Part shown: positions 54,757 through 64,000 of the stretch, one piece after another
Layout of the letters: each line of letters opens with the position of its first letter
Position numbering within the stretch: the first letter of the stretch is position 1
NCBI RefSeq assembly: GCF_963678975.1
Contig: NC_089272.1
Span: 23,997,471 to 24,061,470, forward strand
Origin: Dysidea avara
Lineage: Eukaryota; Porifera; Demospongiae; Dictyoceratida; Dysideidae
DNA: 64,000 nt
Direction: 5' to 3'
Program-made: the position numbers and the translations under genes
The notes under the pieces: model-generated
The model's input: only the letters and a program-made list of their open reading frames with translations
Told to the model about the DNA's origin: nothing
Databases searched by the model: none

Positions 54757-57700
54757 GGTGATTTCTTTGCAGCTGAACTCTCTACATGATGGTTTCTTTG
54801 TAGCTGAACTCTCTACAAGGTAATTTCTTCTAGCTGATCTCTCTACAGGGAGATTTATTTGTAGCTGAACTATCTACAGGTAACTTCTTCTAGCTGATCT
54901 CTCTACAGGGTGATTTGTTTGTAGCTGAACTCTCTACAGATGATTTGTTTGTAGCTGAATTCTGTACAGGTGATTTGTTTGCAGCTGAGCTCTTTACAGA
55001 ATGGGTTCTTTGTAGCTGAACTCTCTAAAAGGTAACTTCTTCTAACTGATCTTTCTACAGGGTGATTTGTTTGTAGCTGAACTATCTACAAGGTAACTTC
55101 TTCTAGCTGATCTCTCTACAGGGTGATTTGTTTGAAGCTGAATTCTGTACAGGTGATTTGTTTGCAGCTGAGCTCTTTACAGAATGGTTTCTTTGTAGCT
55201 GAACTCTCTACAAGGTAATTTCTTCTAGCTGATCTCTCTACAGGGAGATTTGTTTGTAGCTGAACTCTCTACAAGGTAACTTTTCTAGCTGATGTCTCTA
55301 CAAGGTGGCTAGTTTGTAGCTGAACTCTCTACATGGTGGTTTCTTTGTAACTAAACTTTCTACAAGGTGACTTCTTCTAGCTGATCTTTCAATAGGATGA
55401 TTTGTTTGTAGCTTCACTCTCTACAAGGTAACTTCTTCTAGCTGATCTCTCTACAGGGAGATTTGTTTGAAGCTGAACTTTCTAAATGATGGTTTCTTTG
55501 TAGCTGAACTCTCTACAAGGTAATTTCTTCTAGCTGATCTCTCTACAGGGAGATTTGTTTGTAGCTGAACTATCTACAAGGTAACTTCTTCTAGCTGATC
55601 TCTCTACAGGATGATTTTTTCGTAACTGAATTCTGTACAGGTGATTTGTTTGCAGCTGAGCTCTTTACAGAATGGTTTCTTTGTAGCTGAACTCTCTAAA
55701 AGGTAACTTCTTATAACTGATCTTTCTACAGGGCAATTTGTTTCTGGCAGAATTTTCTACAGGGTGATTTCTTTGCAGCTGAACTCTCTACTTGGTGGTT
55801 TCTTTGTAGCTGAACTATCTACAAAGTAACTTCTTCTAGCTGATCTCTCTACAGGGTGATTTGTTCGTAGCTGAATTCTGTACAGGTGATTTGTTTGCAG
55901 CTGAGCTCTTTACAAAATGGTTTCTTTGTAGCTGAACTATCTACAAGGTAACTTCTTCTAGCTGATCTCTCTACAGGGAGATTTGTTTGTAGCTGAACGA
56001 TCTACAAGGTAACTTCTTCTAGCTGATCTCTCTACAGGGTGGTTTCTTTGTAGCTGAACTCTCTACAAGGTAACTTCTTCTAGCTGAACTCTCTACAGGG
56101 TGATTTGTTTGTAGCTGAACGATCTACAAGGTAACTTCTTCTAGCTGATCTCTCTACAGGGTGGTTTCTTTGTAGCTAAACTCTCTAAAAGGTAACTTAT
56201 TCTAACTGATCTTTCTACAGGGCAATTAGTTTGTGGCTGCATTTTCTACAGGGTGATTTCTTTGCAGCTGAACTCTCTACATGGTGGTTTCTTTGTAGCT
56301 GAACTCTCTACAAGGTAACTTCTTCTAACTGATCTTTCTACAGGGCAATTTGTTTGTGGCAGAATTTTATACAGGGTGATTTCTTTGCAGCTGAACTCTC
56401 TACATGGTGGTTTCTTTGTAGCTGAACTCTCTACAAGGTAATTTCTTCTAGCTGATCTCTCTACAGGGAGATCTGTTTGTAGCTGAACTATCTACAAGGT
56501 AACTTCTTCTAACTGATCTTTCTACAGGGCAATTTGTTTGTGGCAGAATTTTATACAGGGTGATTTGTTTGCAGCTGAACTCTCTACATGGTAGTTTCTT
56601 TGTAGCTGAACTCTCTACAAAGTAACTTCTTCTAGCTGATCTCTCTACAGGGTGATTTGTTTGTAGCTGAACGATTTACAAGGTAACTTCTTCTAGCTGA
56701 TCTCTCTACAGAGTGATTTGTTTGTAGCTGAATTCTGTACAGGTGATTTGTTTGCAGCTGAGCTCTTTACAGAATGGTTTCTTTGTAGCTGAACTCTCTA
56801 AAAGGTAACTTCTTCTAACTGATCTTTCTACAGGGCAATTTGTTTGTGGCAGAATTTTATACAGGGTAATTTCTTTGCAGCTGAACTCTCTACTTGGTGG
56901 TTTCTTTGTAGCTGAACTATGTGCAAGGTAATTTCTTCTAGCTGACCTCTCTACAGGGTGATTTGTTTGTAGCTGAATTTTGTACAGGTGATTTGTTTGC
57001 AGCTGAGCTCTAAACAGAATGGTTTCTTTGTAGCTGAACTCTCTACAGGGCAACTTCTTCTAGCTGATGTCTCTACAAGGTGACTAGTTTGTAGCTGAAC
57101 TCTCTACATGGTGGTTTCTTTGTAACTGAACTTTCTACAAGGTCACTTCTTCTAGCTGATCTTTCTACAGGGTGATTTGTTTGTAGCTGAACTCTATACA
57201 AGGTAACTTCTTCTAGCTGATCTCTCTACAGGGAGATTTGTTTGTAGATGAACTCTCTACAGGTGATTTGTTTGAAGCTGAACTCTCTAAATGATGGTTT
57301 CTTTGTAGCTGAACTCTCTACAAGTAAACTTCTTCTAGCTGATCTCTCTACAGGGTGATTTGCTTGTAGCTGAACTATCTACAAGATAACTTCTTCTAGC
57401 TGATCTCTCTACATGGTGATTTGTTTGTAGCTGAATTCTGTATAGGTTATTTGTTTGCAGCTGAGCTCTTTAAATAATGGTTTCTTTGTAGCTGAACTCT
57501 CTCAAGGTAACTTCTTCTAGCTGATGTCTTTACAGGTCACTAGTTTGTAGCTGAATTCTCTACATGGTGGTTTCTTTGTAACTGAACTCTCTACAAGGTA
57601 ACTTTTTCTAGCTCATCTTTCTACAGGGTGATTTATTTGTAGCTGAATTCTGTACAGGTGATTTGTTTGTAGCTGAGCTCTTTAAAGAATGGTTTCTTTG

Positions 57701-58048
57701 TAGCTGAACTCTCTACAAGGTAACTTCTTCTAGCTAATCTCTCTACAGGGAGATTTGTTTGTAGTTGAACTCTCTACATGATGGTTTCTTTGTAGCTGAA
57801 CTCTCTGCAAGGTAACTTCTTCTATTGATCTCTCCACTGGGTGATTTGTTTGTAGCTGAACTCTCTACATGGTGGTGTCTTTGTAGCTGAACTTTACAAG
57901 GTGATTTTTTCTAGCTGAACTATCCCTTTCCATAGTTGCATGAACTCCCTACAAGGTAACTTCTTCTAGCTGATCTCTCTACAGGGTGACTTGTGTGTAG
58001 CTGATCTCTATACAGGTTTCTTGTTTCTAGCTGATCTCTTGAATTCTC
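54757..58048. repeat. 31-bp satellite array, copy 2
   Basis: About 105 monomers of the same family as 1-2712, but with array-specific variants: AGCTCTTTACAGAATGG (near 54989, 55167, 55660, 56761), TTCTGTACAGGTGATTTG, and GTGGCAGAATTTTATACAGG. The left border lies inside a MITE and the right border runs into the shared tail. An open minus-strand frame of 115 codons (56706-57053) simply reflects the 31-bp periodicity and is not a gene. Confidence 0.95.
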
Positions 58049-58885
58049 TTCAGGGTGACTGCTCTATTAGAGTATCTCGATCTCGCACTTGCTGCACCAA
58101 GTTGGATTTCGTGTTATAACTCCGTGGCTTTAAGTCTGATTCTTCTACACCATTGATGAGCCTTTCTAAGATGATTACTCCATCTATACAACGATTTTCA
58201 AAGCATTACCCCAAGCGGTTTATCTGGTAGGCGTGGCAAGCAGTCGTTTTTTTTATTAGCTAATCTCGATTGCGTAATTGTTACACACTGTTGGTTTTTT
58301 CGTTGTATCTTCCTGTTTTTTAGCTCGATTTCTTTCAAACCACAAAAGGTTTGAGGTTCAATAGTTAACCTATTCACTCACCGATTTTCAGCTTCTTCCC
58401 ATACGCGGTTTACCCTGTAGGCGTGACAACATATTGGTGTTATTTTTCGTGAATAATCGCTCATAACTCTTTGCCTGTTTATCGTATTCCAGCCAAAGTT
58501 GGTACCGAGATGCGCCTTTATATCCCCCTTCTGTGTGCCAAATTTCAAGGCAATCGGATATGGCGTTCGAGTTTTATAGCAGTTTTTGTAAGTGTGCGAC
58601 AAGAAAAAGAAAAATAAGAAGAAAAAAAACGAAGAAACTGAGCCAATTTTTGAAGTCGCATATCTCGGGAATGCGCGAAGCGATTTTGCTCAAATTTGGA
58701 ATGTGGAGTGCTGCAGTTGGAGGGCATGTCCACAGCAAAAATCGTCTTGTTTCATCAAGGAAGCACAGAGCTACGGAGGTGCGAAAATTGTGATTTCTTT
58801 CTTCCTGTCAATATACTCACGGGTGTTACGCGCCGGCTTCTTGGGCCGCACGACACACTACCGTGTGTCTTGATATTGATTTTTA
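58049..58885. repeat. Unique tail of the satellite composite, copy 2
   Basis: Collinear with 2753-3600: TGACTGCTCTATTAGAGTAT, then the CACTTGCTGCACC segment, a purine-rich run near 58600-58640, and the ending GGCTTCTTGGGCCGC with ACACAC/GTGTGT hairpin. Divergence from copy 1 is considerable, so this is an old duplication or a family with several sources. Confidence 0.8.
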
Positions 58886-59249
58886 ATACTTTAAAAAATC
58901 ACTTGGGGAGGTTGTTTTTGGAGTCCTCTAGATCAGCAAAATAATGCTACAATAGTGCTGGGTGGTATGTCAATTTTTGGTATTAAGAAAATGTCATGGT
59001 ATCCATTATGGTGTTATAACTTGTTATGCCTTTAAAAGCATTTCAACTGTCAATATATAACTACTTTTTAGCTTAAGGATATACGTACCACAAGTTAAAA
59101 TTACTAAAATGAGAACAGGTTATTTGCTAACTGCAATACAGGAAGGATGACACAACTTTTGTATGTGTATGCTCTTCAATCTTTATACTTTCATTCTAGT
59201 ACTCCATTATAGTACATATGTGCTTAGTTGTAATGATCACTATTCTAAA

Positions 59250-59251
<2 letters not shown>

Positions 59252-59345
<94 letters not shown>
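59252..59345. repeat. GT microsatellite
   Basis: GT repeat with two single-base interruptions. Confidence 0.98.
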
Positions 59346-59346
<1 letters not shown>

Positions 59347-59370
59347 TTATTACTATTATTGTTTGATAAG

Positions 59371-59463
59371 GGGTATGGTGTGATAAGTGCAGCTCTGGAT
59401 GGAGACTTAGAGGAACTTAAAAGATTGAAGCAAACAGGATGTGATTTTAATGTTGTTACATGG
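59371..59463 (+). CDS. Ankyrin-repeat-like exon (partial gene)
   Basis: A 31-codon phase-0 exon between an AG acceptor (GTTTGATAAG) and a perfect GTAAGT donor. It encodes GYGVISAALDGDLEELKRLK followed by QTGCDFNVVTW. The pattern AALDGDLEELKRL fits the helical pair of an ankyrin repeat, and ankyrin genes often have about one repeat per exon. No second exon was found in the remaining 2 kb to the next element, so the rest would lie beyond long introns, or this is a solitary fragment. Confidence 0.4.
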
Positions 59464-61400
59464 GTAAGTGTTACCAGGAGTGCATCGAATCCTATGGACA
59501 AGGGAGTGTGTAATGTATACTACCAACTAGTGCTGCACACTGGTGTGCAAATAACCGGTTATTAACCAGTGTTGTCTAGGTCAGCCAATAACTGGTAAAG
59601 AAACCTTTATTGCCCACCCCCTTAGTAAACCATAAAGTACCAATGCTGACAAGTGTACTGCTGACAATTGTTAACATAACATAACCTCAAAGCATGTGTA
59701 AATATTTGATTGTAAAATCTGTTATTGCAAGACAGGATGTTGATGGTCACTTTGGTACCACCCTAAACCTTCCAGCAGGCTTGTTGAGTACATATTATGT
59801 CTGCCAATATACACGCAAACTGATTAATCAGTTATTGCCAATTATTGGTAGGCAATTAACTGGTGACAAAAATTTTGTAAGTGTACAGCACTACTACCAC
59901 TATGGGCGAAATTCAAACATGGTGCCCAGTGTTACTATGTATATGATTGGTTACATCATTCTTACGTACAACAGGGATACACTGAATAGGCTGCTACTCC
60001 ATCATCTAGTGTGAAGGTAGTAAAGCTGCTTTGATAGGAAGATCGTCGAGTCAAAGATAAAGCTTGGAATAGTCAAATGGAGCAATTTTGCATGATTATC
60101 AACTGTAGAAAGACTGTCCTGCTAAGCCTGTACTACTATTCCTCTGTCAAGCAATTGAACTTTGTTTCCAAAGCTTTGCTTCATCACAGTGGAAACATGT
60201 ATTCGAGCATGCACCTCAGCATAATATCCTAATTAGAAAATTTTAAAAGTTACTTAATATAGGACACAGCAGCCATGTTTGAATTTTGCCCTTTACAAAG
60301 TTACATGCTCCCTTGTCCAAAGGATTTGATGTGCTCCTGCTATTACACATGTTATGTTAAACTGCACAATGACCTCACTTATACAACTCTTAAAATTAGT
60401 ACACTAGTATCTGTACATGATGTAATGTTACATTGATATTATTACAAGAAACATTTAGTGCATTTTGTAGTTGCATTATTCAGGTCATCCTGCTGATATT
60501 AATGATGCAAAGTACCAAATTGTTTGATTATGGTTTTACAAAAATGTAGTTCAATTATTCACTGAATGTTCCCTACCAGTGACTTCAACATGCTGTAAAA
60601 AACAAACAAAAGCATTGATACCTACTTTACATTCAGGACAACTAATGCGACATAATACTACATTGGAAACCAAGCATAAATATTGGTGTCCTATGTGTAT
60701 TGCTGTGTAGCATGCATGTTGATAGCACATGATCCTTATGCCATCTTTTAATACATATAGTAAAATAATGAGCATGCAGGGCTAAATAGTTAAACTACAT
60801 GCGAGCCAAGGCAATTGTACATCTATACAGTATACGTATATTACAGGTGGTGTACATATGCCGTTTCAGTTTCTACATGATCTTTACCTTACTGTAAACA
60901 AAGAGAAATGAACTTGTGCATAATCTAAAGCCAACATAATTTTTCAATTATAGTTACTGCATGTCAAGCAAAAGTTTGGAACTTGCCCTATGCTATGCAC
61001 TTTCAGTTTTAATGTTGTAGTGATACATATACCTCTTGCCTTACAAAACCCAGTTTTAAAAGTCCTAAACTGTAATTAACCATTAACCCTTCAACAACTG
61101 TATGACTATAATTAGGCTTTAATGCATGTCTCTATACAAACTCAAATAACTTCTCAGGTATTAACAACAGAAAGATCCCACACCCACCATAGTTGCTATA
61201 TTCATCCAAATTCAGCCACTAAACCAAGTGAAAAGATGATAGCGTTAAAGGTAAATGGCTAATGGTAAAGTTCTGGTACTGCTAAGTGGATCCCTGAAGG
61301 TGTGGCAACATGCTTGTTTGTGAAACTGTTGTTTTAGCGAGCTGGAGTTATCTTGGGTCCTTGTCGAGAACTAGACATTATAGCATAATTGTATTTAGGA
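59464..61400. other. Spacer, nothing recognised
   Basis: AT-rich. A few ORFs (for example 59694-60014) lack any recognisable domain. The segment near 59530-59590 repeats AACCGGTTATTAACC-like motifs. Confidence 0.35.
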
Positions 61401-61429
61401 TATTATTTAGGCTACTTTGTGTGTATTGT

Positions 61430-64000
61430 TTTTGTCATGCGCATACGTGTAGGTTGATGCAATAATTCAATATGGCGTGTATGTGGTGCCACGAGGCGAG
61501 TCTCTAGTCCGGTGCTCCGACGTCGCAGACCCTTCGAACCCCGCTACAACCCCAGACATTATTGGTGCTGTGACTTGACAAGCATTCCGCGACCAGCAGA
61601 TTACGTGTGTACGACCTGTCTACCGATCTGAGATAGCCCCTCTACTCCTAAACGCAAAGTCGTGGTACCGTGGCATTCCCAATAACGGTACCCGATAAGG
61701 CAAGCATTCTTACCATATAGAACTGTTGTTGCTGTCTTCCTTTCATACACAGTGCGCGTCAATTGAAATCACCGGAACCACTCAGTCAATGGAGCAAATC
61801 ACTCGTCTACAAAAGTCCAGAAACGCCTACAAGAGCCATGTAACTCGCCAACTTAAGAAAGTGGAGGAATTAATGGCCAGTGAAACTGTTGATGAGTTTC
61901 TGCTCTCCTCCTTAAAGACCACTCAAGAACTTCTAATCAAAAAACGAGAGACCATTCACCAGCTAGACACACAAATCACTGAACTTATACAAGATGCAGA
62001 TGCTCTTGAAGAGGCAATCCTAGAGACAGAAGACTTACAAGACAGAATTTTAGAAAAGGTGAACCTTATAGACACATTTATAAACATACATTCAAGACCT
62101 CACCCCCAAAGCTCAGTAGCAGCTTCCTCATCGGCACCTCCTTCCACAATTCAATCTAGTGGAGTAGTCTCCTCACCCCCACCAGTTGACCCACGACCTC
62201 CTACATCAGCTAGTAAGGAATCCACAACTGCGGTTGAACCTCTATCACATGACACTACAACGATTTCTAGTGTGACAGAATCTACGACAGTCACCACACA
62301 TACTACCACACCAATAGTGAGTCCTCAACTATACAACTCCAGTCGTCTCCCCAAGCTAGAGTTACCAACATTTTCAGGAGACCCTCTTAACTGGCAGTCA
62401 TTTTGGGACTCCTTTGAGGCTGCAGTTAACTCCAATCCAACCTTGAGCCCCATACACAAGTTCAATTACCTCAAAGCTCAGCTACAAGGTGATGCAGCAC
62501 GAGCGATATCTGGCCTTCCTTTGACCGAGCTGAATTATACACAGTCAATAACTCTCCTGAAACAGCGTTTTGGTCAGCTGGAGAAACTTATTAATGCTCA
62601 CACCCATTCACTTATAGAATTACCTGGACCAACTAATGACCTGTCGAGTTTACAACTGTTCCACGACATCACAGAAAACCACATCAGAGGTCTTGCAACG
62701 CTTGGGGTATCCAAGGTATCATACAGCACATTACTGGTTCCAATAATCCTTGGAAAGCTTCCTGTACCTGTACGGAAAAATTTAGCTAGGGACCATGATC
62801 AAACTAGATGGACACTTGATGATTTACAGGCTGCCATGCTGAAGGAGATCAGAGTATTAGAGTGTGGATTATATTCCACTGACACCCCACCCAGTCTATC
62901 GACAGCTAGAACACATGCTACAGCATCTTTCCATGCTGCTATTAAGGGAGGACGCCAACCAATTGGTGCTGCCAAGAAGAAGGCACAATGTGTGTATTGC
63001 AAAGGTGAACATTCACCTACTATCTGCTCAGAAGTTACTGACCACCAGAAACGACTAGAAATAGTTCGTAAGTCTAACCTATGCTTCAACTGTTTGGGGA
63101 ATCACAAAATATCACAGTGTAACTCCAAGTTTCGATGCAAACATTGCAGACACAAACACCATACCAGCTTGTGTAAACCAATTGACAGTGACTCCCCCCA
63201 ACCTAGTACTCAAGGCACTCTTACACAAGTACAACCAGCTAGTCAATCTTCACAGATTGCACCAACTACTCAGTCTTCACAAGTAGCTGCTAATGCCGCT
63301 TCAATTCTTCATGACGCTCACAGTAACAAGAGCAATTCTTCCTCTTCCCTTGTGACTGTTAGTCTGCTGAAGACGGCTATTGCCCCTGTTGTTGGCAAAG
63401 GAATACGGATACATGGTAACATTCTCTTTGATGAGGGCTCACAACGCTCCTTTATCACTGAGAAGACAGCAGCCCAACTCAAATTAACACGAGTTAAGAC
63501 TGAGAATATTGCCATAGCACCCTTTGGTGCTGAATACTCCCCACCCCAACCAATATCAGTGGTACAAGTCCTTATTGAAACCAACACAGGAGACAGAGTG
63601 CCGGTATCTGTGCTAATAGTGCCATTTATCGCTGCACCATTGAAGAACTCTCTACGGCAATCTGTTGAGAACTTTCCTCACTTGCGTGGATTAAGGCTGG
63701 CACATCCCATCACTAATGAGCACAACTTTTAGATATCGATTTTGATAGGAGTGGACTACTATTGGACATTTGTGGAAGATAAGATCATTCGAGGTAATGG
63801 CCCTACCGCCCAACAGTCCAAACTGGGATACCTCCTTTCTGGTCCCATGTCTTCCCCAACCTTACAATTAAATGTTGCCACCCTGCACGTAGCCACCTGT
63901 GAAGAACCTAACCTTGAAAGATTCTGGTCTATAGAAGAAGCTGGCACTACTCCAACTAAATCTGAACAGATAGACACCACCTTTATTCACCGTTATCAGA
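61430..64000 (+). mobile_element. BEL/Pao LTR retrotransposon, 5' part (runs off window)
   Basis: An LTR-like end (CCCAGACATT) is followed by TTGGTGCTGTGACTTGAC near 61563, the same arrangement as in the short relic at 18386-19816. A long gag region (61789-63732) follows, and weak similarity to downstream BEL polyprotein sequence continues to the window edge (for example AQQSKLGYLLSGPMSS near 63830). The left boundary is uncertain because the second LTR lies outside the window. The gag part is long and open, so the copy is not ancient, but there seems to be about one break in what can be seen. Confidence 0.8.
61789..63732 (+). CDS. BEL/Pao gag/protease-like region (fossil element)
   Basis: A coiled-coil start (MEQITRLQKSRNAYKSHVTR) parallels the relic at 18678. 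A Ser/Thr/Pro-rich linker follows, then the gag core (DUF1759 type): RLPKLELPTFSGDPLNWQSF and FNYLKAQLQGDAARAISGLP. Cysteine/histidine knuckles lie near residues 400-460 (CVYCKGEH, CFNCLGNH, CKHCRHKH). A retropepsin-like DUF1758 region begins at IRIHGNILFDEGSQRSFIT. The upstream in-frame Met at 61726 lacks a counterpart in the related copy, so 61789 is preferred. Confidence 0.8.
   Translation: MEQITRLQKSRNAYKSHVTRQLKKVEELMASETVDEFLLSSLKTTQELLIKKRETIHQLDTQITELIQDADALEEAILETEDLQDRILEKVNLIDTFINIHSRPHPQSSVAASSSAPPSTIQSSGVVSSPPPVDPRPPTSASKESTTAVEPLSHDTTTISSVTESTTVTTHTTTPIVSPQLYNSSRLPKLELPTFSGDPLNWQSFWDSFEAAVNSNPTLSPIHKFNYLKAQLQGDAARAISGLPLTELNYTQSITLLKQRFGQLEKLINAHTHSLIELPGPTNDLSSLQLFHDITENHIRGLATLGVSKVSYSTLLVPIILGKLPVPVRKNLARDHDQTRWTLDDLQAAMLKEIRVLECGLYSTDTPPSLSTARTHATASFHAAIKGGRQPIGAAKKKAQCVYCKGEHSPTICSEVTDHQKRLEIVRKSNLCFNCLGNHKISQCNSKFRCKHCRHKHHTSLCKPIDSDSPQPSTQGTLTQVQPASQSSQIAPTTQSSQVAANAASILHDAHSNKSNSSSSLVTVSLLKTAIAPVVGKGIRIHGNILFDEGSQRSFITEKTAAQLKLTRVKTENIAIAPFGAEYSPPQPISVVQVLIETNTGDRVPVSVLIVPFIAAPLKNSLRQSVENFPHLRGLRLAHPITNEHNF

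Noticed and set aside
56706-57053. 115-codon minus-strand open frame with repeated PCREFSYKE-like units
   Set aside because: It lies wholly in the 31-bp satellite. 31 is not a multiple of 3, so the frame rotates through the monomer and there is no independent coding signal.
59250-59501. Long Thr-His frame on the minus strand
   Set aside because: Translation of the GT repeat; the ankyrin-like exon on the plus strand explains the rest.

Overview
The window looks like repeat-rich DNA from an invertebrate animal. A sponge is my best guess, because of the low GC content, the many very short introns (several of about 45-60 bp) and the mixture of BEL/Pao, hAT, Tc1/mariner, ISL2EU, Ginger-like and LINE elements. 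This assignment is inference; no species-diagnostic gene is present. Host coding content is small: a two-exon CARD-like gene (16436-24833) whose 7.9-kb intron is full of transposons, and one ankyrin-like exon (59371-59463). Nearly everything else that can be identified is mobile or repetitive.

Layout. 1-3612: a 31-bp satellite array followed by a unique tail; the same array-plus-tail composite recurs at 54757-58885. 3746-5699: a broken gene with a PIN/FEN1-like domain and a CXC cysteine module. 6.5-9.8 kb: several MITEs. 11.8-15.4 kb: two minus-strand LINE fragments. 16.4-24.8 kb: the CARD-like gene, whose intron holds a fold-back element inside another element, a short BEL/Pao relic with two identical 132-bp LTRs, a mariner-type MITE and an internally deleted hAT. 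26-29 kb: nested inverted repeats, CA microsatellites and a 366-bp hAT MITE.

29912-42254 is the centrepiece: a 12.3-kb DNA transposon with 37-bp terminal inverted repeats (one mismatch) and an ATAT target duplication. On its minus strand it carries a gene that can be spliced from 21 exons without any change to the sequence (1104 codons), encoding an H2C2 zinc finger, a DDE integrase, a CXC module, a ULP1/C48 protease and a PHD finger, which is a Ginger-type architecture. Clusters of a TACGCGTA palindrome lie just inside both ends. A 3.1-kb Tc1/mariner-type transposon with unusually wide D-to-E spacing is inserted into it, as is a MITE that shares its GTGACC terminus.

42.3-54.6 kb: a LINE fragment, then old remains of a THAP/DDE transposon gene, a P2X7-like domain and an ISL2EU transposase, more GTGACC-ended MITEs, and a near-perfect 318-bp palindrome. 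58.9-64 kb: a GT repeat, the ankyrin exon, and the 5' part of a second BEL/Pao element that runs off the window edge.

The main connecting idea is that the Ginger-like element and at least three short MITEs share the terminal pattern GTGACC and 4-bp duplications. The integrase gene inside the large element is therefore a plausible mobiliser of the small ones.
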